Notes: generated by a model not told the origin, from the letters alone. A stretch of DNA of 64,000 nt from Candidatus Opimibacter skivensis (GCA_016722045.1 JADKGY010000001.1:248001-312000); one strand, 5' to 3'. Numbered from the stretch's first letter, positions 44,088-52,974 are shown. A program made the numbers and translations.

Positions 44088-44666
44088 TTAGCTCTTTTTT
44101 TCTAAAATTCTTGCGCGTAACCTGCTTAATGATTGTGGTTTGATGCCCAAATAGCTCGCTAACTGGTGTTGCGGAACACGTTGAATAAGGTCGGGTCGTT
44201 TTTGTAGTAAGTTGAGATAACGTTGTTCGGGTGAAGTCGTTTTAAACTTGTCAAAGTCTATTCGTTGTTTAGCCAACAATTCTTCCGACAACATTCTGCA
44301 CATGATATCAAACTTTGGAAATTTACTATTCATTTCCACTCCCATATCAGAATTTGAAACAGTAAGAATACTGTCTTCAACACAACTAATGAAATATTCA
44401 GAAGGAGCTTTATTGATTACACAATGAGGGGTTAAGACGTCCATTTCTGTGTAAAAAGCGGTTGTTTTTTCTTCTCCGTCTATGATGTAATAAACCCGAA
44501 TACAACCTTTTAAAACAAAAAAGCTGTCTTGTGTCTTTTGTCCTTCTTTGAGTAAAACTGTTCCTTTCTTTACCGAGTGAAAAAGGCCTAACGAAAGTAA
44601 AGCGTTCTTCTCAACTTCGGACAGAGAAATGTATTTTGATATAAAGTCAAATAGTATATTTTCCAT
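44088..44666 (-). CDS. Crp/Fnr family regulator, cassette-borne
   Basis: A 192-residue protein with a beta roll (VKKGTVLLKEGQKTQDSFFVLKGCIRVYYI, GEEKTTAFYTEMDVLTPH) and HTH (RVPQHQLASYLGIKPQSLSRLRARI). The ATG lies 42 bases inside the cassette start GTTGGTGGC (44708 down, minus strand). It probably regulates the two membrane protein genes that follow, making a self-contained regulated cassette. Confidence 0.87.
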   Translation of the reverse strand: MENILFDFISKYISLSEVEKNALLSLGLFHSVKKGTVLLKEGQKTQDSFFVLKGCIRVYYIIDGEEKTTAFYTEMDVLTPHCVINKAPSEYFISCVEDSILTVSNSDMGVEMNSKFPKFDIMCRMLSEELLAKQRIDFDKFKTTSPEQRYLNLLQKRPDLIQRVPQHQLASYLGIKPQSLSRLRARILEKKS

Positions 44667-44705
44667 TGTTTATTGTTGTTACTGTCGTCTGTTACACTTG
44701 CCACC

Positions 44706-44820
44706 AACGACGACCAAGGCTATGGGCAGTGGCGGCTCTACAGGAGAATCTGCCAAGTAGCCTTAATCTGTATCAATGTACAAAACTGTCGACAAAGTGT
44801 TATCCGCCATTGCCTATAGC
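44706..44820. repeat. attC-like element interrupted by IS110 copy 1
   Basis: Main-family element from AAC at 44706 to TATAGC at 44820; its last bases (CCGATGTT, 46374-46381) lie beyond the insertion. The right edge GTTATGAGC (46379-46387) is the reverse complement of GCTCATAAC (46691-46699), bounding the next cassette. Confidence 0.85.
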
Positions 44821-44876
44821 ATCTATGTAAAAGCAGTATTCAGTGTTTCCTTTGTAGTGTACTAAACTAACTGAAT

Positions 44877-45932
44877 ATGAAAACAAAGAATACTGCGTGT
44901 CCAAAGTTATTCATTGGCATTGATATCCACAAAGCCAGCTGGAGTATCCGTATGGCCACTGATCTGTTCCAGGGGAAAAGGATGACCATGCCATCTGATC
45001 CTGAAAACCTAAAACGATATATCGAGAAGTATTATCCTGATCACGAAATCCAGTGTGCTTATGAAGCGGGTTGTTGTGGCTACAGTGCGCACCGTGCATT
45101 CGAATCATTCGGTTGGCAGAGTATTGTATTTAACCCTTCTGATATTGCACGGACAGGAAAAAGTCAATTCCAAAAGACGGATGGAATTGACGCAGATCTG
45201 ATCTGCCGTGAACTGCGGGACAATCGGTTGGTGAGCATCACTGTTCCGGATGTGGAACGAGAACATTTGCGATGTTTGTTTCGGCGTCGCAATGATCTGG
45301 TGAAAGATATTCGTCAGATCAAATCACAGATCAAAGGTCAGTTGCTCTTCATGGGCATTAGGATTCCACAGGAACACGACAATTCATATTGGAGTCATTC
45401 TTTCCGGAAATGGATTGAATCGCTGTCATTGGAAAATGAAACAGCAAAATCAGCGATAAGGAGCAGACTTCTTCAATTTGAATTCCTGGATAAAAGTGTT
45501 AGAGAGGTGAGTAATGAATTGCGGAAATATTGTCGCACGCATTACAAGAAGGATTATACACTGTTACGTAGTATTCCGGGCATAGGTGGAATTGTTGCTT
45601 GCGGGATACTGAGTGAATTAGGAGATCTGAGACGATTTGGAAATTTCAAGCAACTGGCTGCATATGTAGGATTAATGCCTGCTCTACATCAAAGCGGCGA
45701 CAACACAAGATCATCCGGGATCAATCCAAGAGGCAACAGCATCATGCGGAGTTACTTTGTGGAAGCTGCGTGGCAGGCTTTACGATTTGACCCTGTGATG
45801 CAAAAATATTACCGGACACATGCAGGGCGAGATAGTAAATCGATATTGATAAAAGTTGCACGGAAGCTATTAAGTCGTGTACATTCGGTGATCAAAACAG
45901 AGACACCCTACCAGATAGGGGTGATTGCATAA
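44877..45932 (+). CDS. IS110/IS1111-family transposase
   Basis: A 351-residue DEDD recombinase. The N-terminal RuvC-like half shows FIGIDIHKASWSI, AYEAGCCGYSAHR and KTDGIDADLICREL (acidic residues of the DEDD set). The C-terminal half shows LLRSIPGIGGIVACGILSEL and AAYVGLMPALHQSGDNTRSSGINPRGNSIMR, the region of the family's essential serine. These enzymes act with a structured guide RNA made from the element's own non-coding end. It is nearly identical to the second copy; five residue differences cluster at about 41-56 and 197-200. Confidence 0.95.
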   Translation: MKTKNTACPKLFIGIDIHKASWSIRMATDLFQGKRMTMPSDPENLKRYIEKYYPDHEIQCAYEAGCCGYSAHRAFESFGWQSIVFNPSDIARTGKSQFQKTDGIDADLICRELRDNRLVSITVPDVEREHLRCLFRRRNDLVKDIRQIKSQIKGQLLFMGIRIPQEHDNSYWSHSFRKWIESLSLENETAKSAIRSRLLQFEFLDKSVREVSNELRKYCRTHYKKDYTLLRSIPGIGGIVACGILSELGDLRRFGNFKQLAAYVGLMPALHQSGDNTRSSGINPRGNSIMRSYFVEAAWQALRFDPVMQKYYRTHAGRDSKSILIKVARKLLSRVHSVIKTETPYQIGVIA

Positions 45933-45973
45933 AATAAAATCAAGATCCATTAGTGCTCACGATCAAATGAATA

Positions 45974-46128
45974 GAGGGACCACAAAACATCGGCGGTGGA
46001 GTAGGATGTCAAAATTCTACTACCACATTTTTATAGCGAGTGGCCCTCTTTTCCATATTTTACATCATACAGATGCTGGTGAACGCTCAAATTGAGGGTA
46101 TCACATATAGGAGCCTGAGCTAATATGG
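45974..46128 (+). ncRNA. Candidate bridge (seek) RNA guide loops, IS110 copy 1
   Basis: Two stem-bounded internal loops lie in tandem. Loop 1: GAGGGACCAC/GTGGCCCTC stem (45974-45983, 46040-46048), with AACATCGGC (45986-45994) on one side, the exact complement of right target GCCGATGTT, and TATAGC (46032-46037) on the other, equal to left target TATAGC. Loop 2: CCATATT/AATATGG stem (46053-46059, 46122-46128), with AGATGC (46071-46076), the complement of the element's left end GCATCT, and TAGGAGC (46108-46114), equal to its right end TAGGAGC. This is the layout of a bispecific bridge RNA with target- and donor-binding loops. Two long hairpins follow (46134-46199, 46206-46276). Confidence 0.75.
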
Positions 46129-46438
46129 ATTAGGTCGTTGAAATGTGGAAAAACAACAGCCCGCAATAGCGTGCTGGTTTTCCCACGATTTCAACAACCG
46201 AAAAGGATTGGGTTATTGATAATTGGAAAAACGCCAGGCTAAAACGCGGCGCTTGTTTTCCCATTTATCAACAACCTGATGATGATAAAATTTTGATTTA
46301 TGAAATGAAATAAAAAGAAAGGAAATACATATTACTTTTGGCAGTCTGCTGAAAGAACTGCTTTACATAGGAGCCGATGTTATGAGCAGTTTTTTGTTGT
46401 TCGACTAGGAGTTGCTAACAGAGTTTGTCAGATTAATT

Positions 46439-46633
46439 TTACCTAAAAAACATCATTCTCATAAGCACTAAAAAGGGTATTGAACTAATCAATAGCCAAA
46501 TTAGCAACCTTGAGATTCTTTGGTTTGAATTCTTGCCTGTTAGCCTGTAAATGAAATTTATGAGTAGTACAAAGAATGGTACTGAAATTATAAGCAATGT
46601 AGAAATCGAAAACAAATCAAATAATGGTTCCAT
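46439..46633 (-). CDS. Small two-helix membrane protein in a cassette
   Basis: A 64-residue protein with two hydrophobic segments (LFDLFSISTLLIISVPFFVLLINFIY and LLIWLLISSIPFLVLMRMMFF). No family is recognised. It is the only gene between the boundaries GCTCATAAC (46691-46699) and GTTATGAGC (46379-46387), so it is a cassette of about 320 bases plus its attC-like element. The start lies 66 bases inside the cassette. Confidence 0.5.
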   Translation of the reverse strand: MEPLFDLFSISTLLIISVPFFVLLINFIYRLTGKNSNQRISRLLIWLLISSIPFLVLMRMMFFR

Positions 46634-46696
46634 TCATTTGTAGTTCTTTGTTGGTGGTCTTAGTTTGTCTAGTTGATCAATTTTGGAATTGCTCAT

Positions 46697-46815
46697 AACG
46701 ACCAAGGCTATGGGCAGTGGCGGCTCTACAGGATTATCTGCCAAGTAGCCTTAATCTGTATCAATGTACAAAACTGTCGACAAAGTGTTATCCGCCATTG
46801 CCTATAGCCAATGTT
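46697..46815. repeat. attC-like element (intact)
   Basis: Main-family copy from AACGACCAAGGCTATGGG to CCTATAGCCAATGTT. The right edge GTTATGTGAC (46813-46822) is the exact reverse complement of GTCACATAAC (47412-47421), ten bases, bounding the next cassette. Confidence 0.88.
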
Positions 46816-46831
46816 ATGTGACGTTTTTTTT

Positions 46832-47386
46832 TCATAGTTCTACGTAGAATTCACTGAGGAATGGATTTAGTATTTCATTATCAAATACTCTTGTTAGCAC
46901 CGCGACAAAATGATTTACACTTTCCATTTCAAGACTATAGTAAAGACCAATGGTGATAAATGGATCTTGTGGAGAACTTAAATATGTTGTGGATTCTGAT
47001 GTGACATACTTGTTCTCATCATGAGAAGTTTCAACTTTTGTATTGAGGCCAAAGCGTTTAATTTCAAAAACTAGGTTTTCATAAACCTCGGTCAAATTGA
47101 AAGTTTTGGTTACCTCCATTGTCAAAGTAATTTTTTGGGGCATAACACCCTTAATCGGTGGCCCAAATTCAATGATAACTTGGCCATTTTGAATTGATCC
47201 ATTGAATAAACTATGATTTTTAATGTTGGCTACAAATTCGTAAATGGATAAACCAAATGTGTTTCTTATGCTGAATTCAAAATCAAAAGTGGTATTATCC
47301 AGAAATTTAGCAGGATCTTCAATTTGATTTAGTCCAAGAAAAAGTTCATTCAATTTTTCATTGGAGATTATTTCATGGTGGGTCAT
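46832..47386 (-). CDS. Unknown cytoplasmic protein, cassette gene
   Basis: A 184-residue protein from the ATG at 47386; a GTG-initiated frame extends to 47416 inside the cassette boundary. No family is recognised. It is hydrophilic with no signal peptide; predicted strands such as QVIIEFGPPIKGVMPQKITLTMEVT and a C-terminal DPFITIGLYYSLEMESVNHFVAVL suggest an alpha/beta fold. The stop lies 9 bases from the cassette's own boundary GTTATGTGAC, and the start 35 bases from the other, so the gene fills the cassette. Confidence 0.6.
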   Translation of the reverse strand: MTHHEIISNEKLNELFLGLNQIEDPAKFLDNTTFDFEFSIRNTFGLSIYEFVANIKNHSLFNGSIQNGQVIIEFGPPIKGVMPQKITLTMEVTKTFNLTEVYENLVFEIKRFGLNTKVETSHDENKYVTSESTTYLSSPQDPFITIGLYYSLEMESVNHFVAVLTRVFDNEILNPFLSEFYVEL

Positions 47387-47418
47387 TGTTGTTAAGAACT
47401 GATTTGCGAATGTCACAT

Positions 47419-47530
47419 AACGACCAAGGCTATGGGCAGTGGCGGCTCTACAGGAGAATCTGCCAAGTAGCCTTAATCTGTATCAATGTACAAAACTGTC
47501 GACATAGTATTATCCGCCATTGCCTATAGC
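47419..47530. repeat. attC-like element interrupted by IS110 copy 2
   Basis: Main-family copy from AAC (47419) to TATAGC (47530), interrupted by the second IS110. Its end GCCGATGTT lies at 49083-49091. The edge GTTACAAGC (49089-49097) is the reverse complement of GCTTGTAAC (49942-49950). Confidence 0.85.
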
Positions 47531-47586
47531 ATCTATGTAAAAGCAGTATTCAGTGTTTCCTTTGTAGTGTACTAAACTAACTGAAT

Positions 47587-48642
47587 ATGAAAACAAAGAA
47601 TACTGCGTGTCCAAAGTTATTCATTGGCATTGATATCCACAAAGCCAGCTGGAGTATCCGTATGGCCACTGATCTGTTCCAGGGGAAAAGGATGACAATG
47701 CCATCCAATCCGGAAAATCTGAAACGATATGTCGAGAAGTTTTACCCTGATCACGAAATCCAGTGTGCTTATGAAGCTGGTTGTTGTGGTTACAGTGCGC
47801 ATCGTGCATTCGAATCATTCGGGTGGCAGAGTATTGTATTTAACCCTTCTGATATTGCACGAACAGGAAAAAGTCAATTCCAAAAGACAGATGGAATTGA
47901 CGCGGATCTGATCTGCCGTGAACTGCGGGACAATCGGTTGGTGAGCATCACTGTTCCGGATGTGGAACGAGAACATTTGCGATGTTTGTTTCGGCGTCGC
48001 AATGATCTGGTGAAAGATATTCGTCAGATCAAATCACAGATCAAAGGTCAGTTGCTCTTCATGGGCATTAGGATTCCACAGGAACACGACAATTCATATT
48101 GGAGTCATTCTTTCCGGAAATGGATTGAATCGCTGTCATTGGAAAATGAAACAGCAAAATCAGCGATTACGAGCAGACTCCAGCAATTTGAATTTCTGGA
48201 TAAAAGTGTACGAGAGGTGAGTAATGAATTGCGTAAATATTGTCGCACGCATTACAAGAAGGATTATACACTGTTACGTAGTATTCCGGGCATAGGTGGA
48301 ATTGTTGCTTGCGGGATACTGAGTGAATTAGGAGATCTGAGACGATTTGGAAATTTCAAGCAACTGGCTGCATATGTAGGATTAATGCCTGCTCTACATC
48401 AAAGCGGCGACAACACAAGATCATCCGGGATCAATCCAAGAGGCAACAGCATCATGCGGAGTTACTTTGTGGAAGCTGCGTGGCAGGCTTTACGATTTGA
48501 CCCTGTGATGCAAAAATATTACCGGACACATGCAGGGCGAGATAGTAAATCGATATTGATAAAAGTTGCACGGAAGCTATTAAGTCGTGTACATTCGGTG
48601 ATCAAAACAGAGACACCCTACCAGATAGGGGTGATTGCATAA
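47587..48642 (+). CDS. IS110/IS1111-family transposase
   Basis: A 351-residue copy of the transposase at 44877 with the same DEDD and C-terminal motifs. It reads PSNPENLKRYVEKFYPDH where copy 1 has PSDPENLKRYIEKYYPDH, and ITSRLQQ for IRSRLLQ. The frame is intact, so both copies may be active. Confidence 0.95.
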   Translation: MKTKNTACPKLFIGIDIHKASWSIRMATDLFQGKRMTMPSNPENLKRYVEKFYPDHEIQCAYEAGCCGYSAHRAFESFGWQSIVFNPSDIARTGKSQFQKTDGIDADLICRELRDNRLVSITVPDVEREHLRCLFRRRNDLVKDIRQIKSQIKGQLLFMGIRIPQEHDNSYWSHSFRKWIESLSLENETAKSAITSRLQQFEFLDKSVREVSNELRKYCRTHYKKDYTLLRSIPGIGGIVACGILSELGDLRRFGNFKQLAAYVGLMPALHQSGDNTRSSGINPRGNSIMRSYFVEAAWQALRFDPVMQKYYRTHAGRDSKSILIKVARKLLSRVHSVIKTETPYQIGVIA

Positions 48643-48683
48643 AATAAAATCAAGATCCATTAGTGCTCACGATCAAATGAATA

Positions 48684-48838
48684 GAGGGACCACAAAACAT
48701 CGGCGGTGGAGTAGGATGTCAAAATTCTACTACCACATTTTTATAGCGAGTGGCCCTCTTTTCCATATTTTACATCATACAGATGCTGGTGAACGCTCAA
48801 ATTGAGGGTATCACATATAGGAGCCTGAGCTAATATGG
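48684..48838 (+). ncRNA. Candidate bridge (seek) RNA guide loops, IS110 copy 2
   Basis: Same sequence as 45974-46128 shifted by 2710 bases, with the same target guides (AACATCGGC, TATAGC) and donor guides (AGATGC, TAGGAGC). Identity of the guides agrees with both copies having chosen the same target base. Confidence 0.75.
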
Positions 48839-49152
48839 ATTAGGTCGTTGAAATGTGGAAAAACAACAGCCCGCAATAGCGTGCTGGTTTTCCCACGATT
48901 TCAACAACCGAAAAGGATTGGGTTATTGATAATTGGAAAAACGCCAGGCTAAAACGCGGCGCTTGTTTTCCCATTTATCAACAACCTGATGATGATAAAA
49001 TTTTGATTTATGAAATGAAATAAAAAGAAAGGAAATACATATTACTTTTGGCAGTCTGCTGAAAGAACTGCTTTACATAGGAGCCGATGTTACAAGCAGG
49101 TTGGGTTTGTGTTTGGCCTCTACTTTCATTACGGTTGTTTATATCCCTTTCC

Positions 49153-49923
49153 CTATTCAATTTTAACTATAAACCCTTCATAATAGTAGTTTCCATTTTT
49201 ACGCTTACTTACAAAGTAATAGGAAGTATCAGTCGTTTCATATATATTAACATAGGTACTGTCATAATATGTATTTGGACTACCTCGATCAATGTTCATT
49301 TCAAGGTATTTGTTATTTGATTGCCACTCAATTTTTGAAAACCATTGATCATCGTCATGATCAGAGTATGTATGTTCAGAGTGTTTGGTTCTGTCAATTT
49401 TGAATGTAAACAATTCAGATTCACGTAATTCAAATTTACCTTCTTTAAACCTGTTACAATCATCTTCTAAAATTTTACTAAATTTTTCATCTCTATTCAC
49501 TAGCAATGGTGCGACAAAAAGAGAATCGACAATTTTATATATATTTTCCTTTTGTGTAAGCTTATAAATTCTATTAACATCTTGATATTTAGTATTTGTC
49601 CTTACATAATGGTTGATCGTATCAAATGTCAATGAATCAATTAGAATGTTATAGTTTATGGTTACTATTCTATCCAAGTAAAAGCTTTTGATATCCGATT
49701 TTAATTTATTCCAATCTCTTGCACTTCTTTGATTTACATACCTTGATTGTTCATAGTTTACTATACTATTAAAAGAAGAAGTATCATTACTATATTTTTC
49801 TGTGAGTTGGAAAAAGGATTTAACTAATTCAAGGTTATTTTCTTTTGTATTATGAGTATTACGATGTGTGGAGCAACCAGCAATTAACAAGCTAACAATT
49901 GCCAAAGATTGTGTCAGGTTCAT
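49153..49923 (-). CDS. Unknown lipoprotein, cassette gene
   Basis: A 256-residue protein with a lipoprotein signal (LAIVSLLIAGCSTHRN). The rest is charged and Tyr/Asn-rich with no recognised domain (ELVKSFFQLTEKYSNDTSSF, YYVSKRKNGNYYYEGFIVKIE at the end). The start is 27 bases from the cassette boundary GTTACAAGC (49950 down, minus strand). The A+T-rich codon use resembles other cassette genes more than the his operon. Confidence 0.65.
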   Translation of the reverse strand: MNLTQSLAIVSLLIAGCSTHRNTHNTKENNLELVKSFFQLTEKYSNDTSSFNSIVNYEQSRYVNQRSARDWNKLKSDIKSFYLDRIVTINYNILIDSLTFDTINHYVRTNTKYQDVNRIYKLTQKENIYKIVDSLFVAPLLVNRDEKFSKILEDDCNRFKEGKFELRESELFTFKIDRTKHSEHTYSDHDDDQWFSKIEWQSNNKYLEMNIDRGSPNTYYDSTYVNIYETTDTSYYFVSKRKNGNYYYEGFIVKIE

Positions 49924-49947
49924 CTATTAAATATTAAAATTGCTTGT

Positions 49948-50065
49948 AACGACCAGGGCTATGGGCAGTGGCGGCTCTATCGAGAATCTGCCAAGTAGCC
50001 TTAATCTGTCTCAATATAATAAACTGTCGGGAAAGTGTTATCCGCCATTGCCTATAGCCAATGTT
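49948..50065. repeat. attC-like element (intact)
   Basis: Main-family copy with TATCGAGAATCTGCC and AATATAATAAACTGTCGGG variants shared with element B. The right edge GTTATGA (50063-50069) pairs with TCATAAC (50391-50397). Confidence 0.87.
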
Positions 50066-50077
50066 ATGAGAGGGCTT

Positions 50078-50374
50078 TTACCTGTGAATCTGTTGATTAG
50101 GATAATACATCGCATCCAGGCACAATTCTCGTATTTGCCAGTGTGTTGAGACGGTAGGTTGTATGAAAATGTAATTGATTCCTCATGGTTTTGATTTTCT
50201 TTTTTGTTGCTCCGCTGAGACGGTAGGTTGTATGAAAAAGTAATTGATCCCTCTTTGCTTTTGATTAAGCCAAAATCGGTTTTTGTTAAATTGAGTTGCG
50301 ATAGTGTATTTAGAGTTTGTTAAATGTTCAAAGTTTGTAAGACGGAAAGGAAGCAAAAAAATGTTGCACTGCAT
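50078..50374 (-). pseudogene. Decayed cassette gene, copy H
   Basis: A 297-base frame beginning MQCNIFLLPFRLTNFEHLTN, interrupted by TGA at codon 64 and ending LCLDAMYYPNQQIHR. It contains a twice-repeated motif (INYFFIQPTVSAEQQK, INYIFIQPTVSTHWQ). The cassette at 53827-54123 carries a copy of exactly the same length with stops at other codons. Either both are dead genes or the conserved function is not protein. Confidence 0.5.
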
Positions 50375-50394
50375 CTGTTAAAAAGCTCGCTCAT

Positions 50395-50513
50395 AACGAC
50401 CAAGGCTATGGGCAGTGGCGGCTCTACAGGAGAATCTGCCAAGTAGCCTAAATCTGTTTCAATATATAAATCTGTCGACAAAGGATTATCCGCCATTGCC
50501 TATAGCCAATGTT
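50395..50513. repeat. attC-like element (intact)
   Basis: Main-family copy; the middle reads AGTAGCCTAAATCTGTTTC. The right edge GTTAGACAC (50511-50519) is the exact reverse complement of GTGTCTAAC (51298-51306). GTTAGAC also fits the classical integron core GTTRRRY. Confidence 0.87.
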
Positions 50514-50524
50514 AGACACAGCTT

Positions 50525-51292
50525 TTAGTTGGGATCTATTGGTTTAGTAAATTCTATTTTATTACCGTTCAGCAATGATATATTTCCAGAGGCGTCCATT
50601 ATGTTAAATGTCACTTCGAATTTCTCCCCATCTTCGAAGCTGAATGCACCTCCGCACATGCCGCGTCCAACCTTTAGTACCTCATTTTTGTCAGGTCTTA
50701 AATAGCATACTATGGTTTTATTACTGCTAAGGCTAGTAACAGAAGTCCTGATTAAAATTTCCGATTGATCTACGGCTTGAAAATTGAAATACACATAGGT
50801 TTCTGGCCCACAACCATATTGAACATAAGTCTTTTTTACTTCTTTAGGTCTGATTTTCCAACGAGGAATTTGAACATCTCTTCCTTTTATAACTTTCCAT
50901 ATTGGAAATTCATATTTCTCGGTGTCTGGATTCCTATGGTTGATGAAAGGCATATCTATACTGGGAATATTATCTATGTTTAATTGATATTCATTCCCAG
51001 GAATTAATTCTTTGACGGGCAAAAGAATAGCTTGCGTTAATCCTGCTTCTCCATATGTTATCTCTTTAATTTTCAATTCTACTTTTAAATTGCCGGACGT
51101 CAAGTAGATTGGATATTCATGGTTTAGTTGGACTATAATTTTATTGCTTAAATGATATCCGTCAATAACAATTAGTGAATTTTCATAAATGGTAGTACCG
51201 GCTGGCCAAAACTCCATGCTTGAGAGTGGACAGTCTGCCTTAGATTTACCTGAAGACAACAAAATCAATATTACTATTAAAAACTCTTTCAT
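50525..51292 (-). CDS. Unknown secreted protein, cassette gene
   Basis: A 255-residue exported protein (MKEFLIVILILLSSGKSKA, then CPLSSMEFWP). No family is recognised; beta-rich with strands such as LIVIDGYHLSNKIIVQLNHEYPIYL and a Cys near residue 178 (YVQYGCGPETYVYFNF). The start is 14 bases from one cassette boundary and the stop 12 bases from the other. Confidence 0.65.
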   Translation of the reverse strand: MKEFLIVILILLSSGKSKADCPLSSMEFWPAGTTIYENSLIVIDGYHLSNKIIVQLNHEYPIYLTSGNLKVELKIKEITYGEAGLTQAILLPVKELIPGNEYQLNIDNIPSIDMPFINHRNPDTEKYEFPIWKVIKGRDVQIPRWKIRPKEVKKTYVQYGCGPETYVYFNFQAVDQSEILIRTSVTSLSSNKTIVCYLRPDKNEVLKVGRGMCGGAFSFEDGEKFEVTFNIMDASGNISLLNGNKIEFTKPIDPN

Positions 51293-51308
51293 AAGTTGTG
51301 TCTAACGA

Positions 51309-52974
51309 CAGTTCGTGCAATAACCTTTCTTTAATCCCTCATTAAAGTCTAAGGTTCATGTCCGTACTGCGGAAAAAATATTTGTTAAATTTTGATTTTC
51401 ATTCCGAATAGGGTGTAATAGTCTCAAAATTGAAAAAATCAATCTCCTGATCCACTTTTTCATCTCCTCGACTCCCAAAATATTCATTATTCTTCGAAAA
51501 TTGTAGATAAGATATATAAGTCCAAACTCTCCATCGTTTTTCCGGAGACCTTTAAGCAGTATATGGTCATAGCCCCATTGTCGTTTTATGGTCCCAAAGA
51601 TGTGTTCAATGATCTCTTGTCGTGCAGCATAGATTTCCGGATGTTTCTTAACTCTTTTCGTATTTGCTTCCATAGATTCAGCGTGTTCGCTTCTTTCAAT
51701 CACTCTTCCTGTTGGAGAACTGGTACAATAACGAAGTGCAGGGCAAGATTTGCATTTAGCGGTTTTATAATGTTTTACCTGTGTTATTGACTCCCCATAC
51801 TTTCTCTTGTAGATGCTGCCATTTGTTTTCATTTCATGACCCTGAGGACATGTATATGTATCCTTCTTCTTATTGTATGAGAACTTTTCTCCATAGTATT
51901 CCGGAGTTGGAATCTCACTATTTCGAGGTGGATCGGGAACAGCAACATAAGTGGTGATGTGTTCCTGGATACAAGATGCGATCTGTTCTCCGTTGTGATA
52001 TCCTTTATCTGCGAGCACAGTAATTGCATCTACCTGACAAGCTTCTTTGGCTTTAATAGACATCGGCAATAACGCTTTTCTGTCATTCGTATTTGTAGCC
52101 TCATATTCAATGACCAGATTGTGTTTATCATCCACAACGGTTTGGACATTGAAAGCCACCTCCACAACCTGACCATGAACTAATATGCTTCTTGCATCCG
52201 GATCAGTTGTAGATATCTGTTCTTCTCCAGATTCACGAAGTTCTTTTTCAAGTCTCTTATACTTTCGTTTTTGTTTTCGATGATGAGTGAGTTTCTGTTC
52301 TGCTTTTTCCCGTTCGGTTTCTTTCAGGTCTTCTTCATCCAGTTGTTGGATATAATGCGAAATCCTTTCATCGATGTAAGAAAGACTCTTTTTAATTTTT
52401 TTCTGATTGTAATTATTCTTCTTGGAATTGACTGCCCGGAATTTACTGCCATCAATGGCCACCACTTTTTTCCCCAGGAAGGAACCTTTATTAAGCCCGG
52501 CAACAAAATACCTGAACGTGTTGCGAAAGATCTCAGGGTTTTCAGATCTGAATCCGGCGATAGTACGAAAGCAGGGTTGTAAACCTTTCAATAGCCACAT
52601 TAGTTCAACGTTCCGTTCACATTCACGTTCCAGTAAGCGAGAGGTTCGAATCCGGTTGAGGTAGCCGTAGATGTAAAGCTTGAAAAGATCACGCGGATGA
52701 TACATAGGACGACCTTCTTCCAAAGGTTTGTGATTCATGAATCCGAGTTCTTCCAGTGGAAGTGAATCAACAAATGCATCAATGATTCGAACTTCTGAAT
52801 CTTCGGGAATAATTTCATCGATGCATTGCGGGAACAGGAGGGTCTGACTTCGATTGAATCCTTCGATGTATTTCATAATTGAAGAATTAATACTTCAAAT
52901 TACGAAATCAAAATCAAATAACAAAATAAAATAATATGTTTTTTAGAAGAAAATTAAGGTTATTGCACAGTCTG
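51309..52974 (-). mobile_element. IS1182-family insertion sequence (complete)
   Basis: 1666 bases with terminal inverted repeats CAGTTCGTGCAAT and CAGACTGTGCAAT (reverse-complemented right end), extending through AACCTT. Flanking ACGA (51305-51308 and 52975-52978) is a four-base target duplication. The insertion split the boundary CTAACGACCAAGG of an attC-like element. Confidence 0.92.
51356..52876 (-). CDS. IS1182-family DDE transposase
   Basis: A 506-residue transposase. The N-terminal DUF772-type domain has HPRDLFKLYIYGYLNRIRTSRLLERE. The DDE triad is Asp in VVAIDGSKFRAVN, Asp in VLADKGYHNGEQ and Glu in QEIIEHIFGTIKRQWG. The Cys cluster CKSCPALRYCTSSP lies between them. The gene fills the element and is intact. 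Relics of relatives lie at 22779, 27455 and 37473. Confidence 0.95.
   Translation of the reverse strand: MKYIEGFNRSQTLLFPQCIDEIIPEDSEVRIIDAFVDSLPLEELGFMNHKPLEEGRPMYHPRDLFKLYIYGYLNRIRTSRLLERECERNVELMWLLKGLQPCFRTIAGFRSENPEIFRNTFRYFVAGLNKGSFLGKKVVAIDGSKFRAVNSKKNNYNQKKIKKSLSYIDERISHYIQQLDEEDLKETEREKAEQKLTHHRKQKRKYKRLEKELRESGEEQISTTDPDARSILVHGQVVEVAFNVQTVVDDKHNLVIEYEATNTNDRKALLPMSIKAKEACQVDAITVLADKGYHNGEQIASCIQEHITTYVAVPDPPRNSEIPTPEYYGEKFSYNKKKDTYTCPQGHEMKTNGSIYKRKYGESITQVKHYKTAKCKSCPALRYCTSSPTGRVIERSEHAESMEANTKRVKKHPEIYAARQEIIEHIFGTIKRQWGYDHILLKGLRKNDGEFGLIYLIYNFRRIMNILGVEEMKKWIRRLIFSILRLLHPIRNENQNLTNIFSAVRT

Larger units (their letters stand above)
44821..46372 (+). mobile_element. IS110-family (IS1111-like) insertion sequence, copy 1
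   Basis: A 1552-base element. Near its ends CTATGTAAAAGCAG and CTGCTTTACATAG form subterminal inverted repeats, as in the IS1111 group. GC flanks both sides (TATAGC before, GCCGATGTT after), consistent with a two-base core and no longer target duplication. It holds one transposase gene and 440 bases of 3' non-coding DNA. It lies in an attC-like element at the same base as copy 2 and as the relic at 38493. Confidence 0.92.
47531..49082 (+). mobile_element. IS110-family (IS1111-like) insertion sequence, copy 2
   Basis: 1552 bases, same ends, same GC flanks and same target base as copy 1. The 5' third differs from copy 1 at scattered bases (for example CCATCCAATCCGGAAAATCT in place of CCATCTGATCCTGAAAACCT), while the 3' half and the non-coding end look identical, suggesting partial gene conversion between copies. 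Confidence 0.92.
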
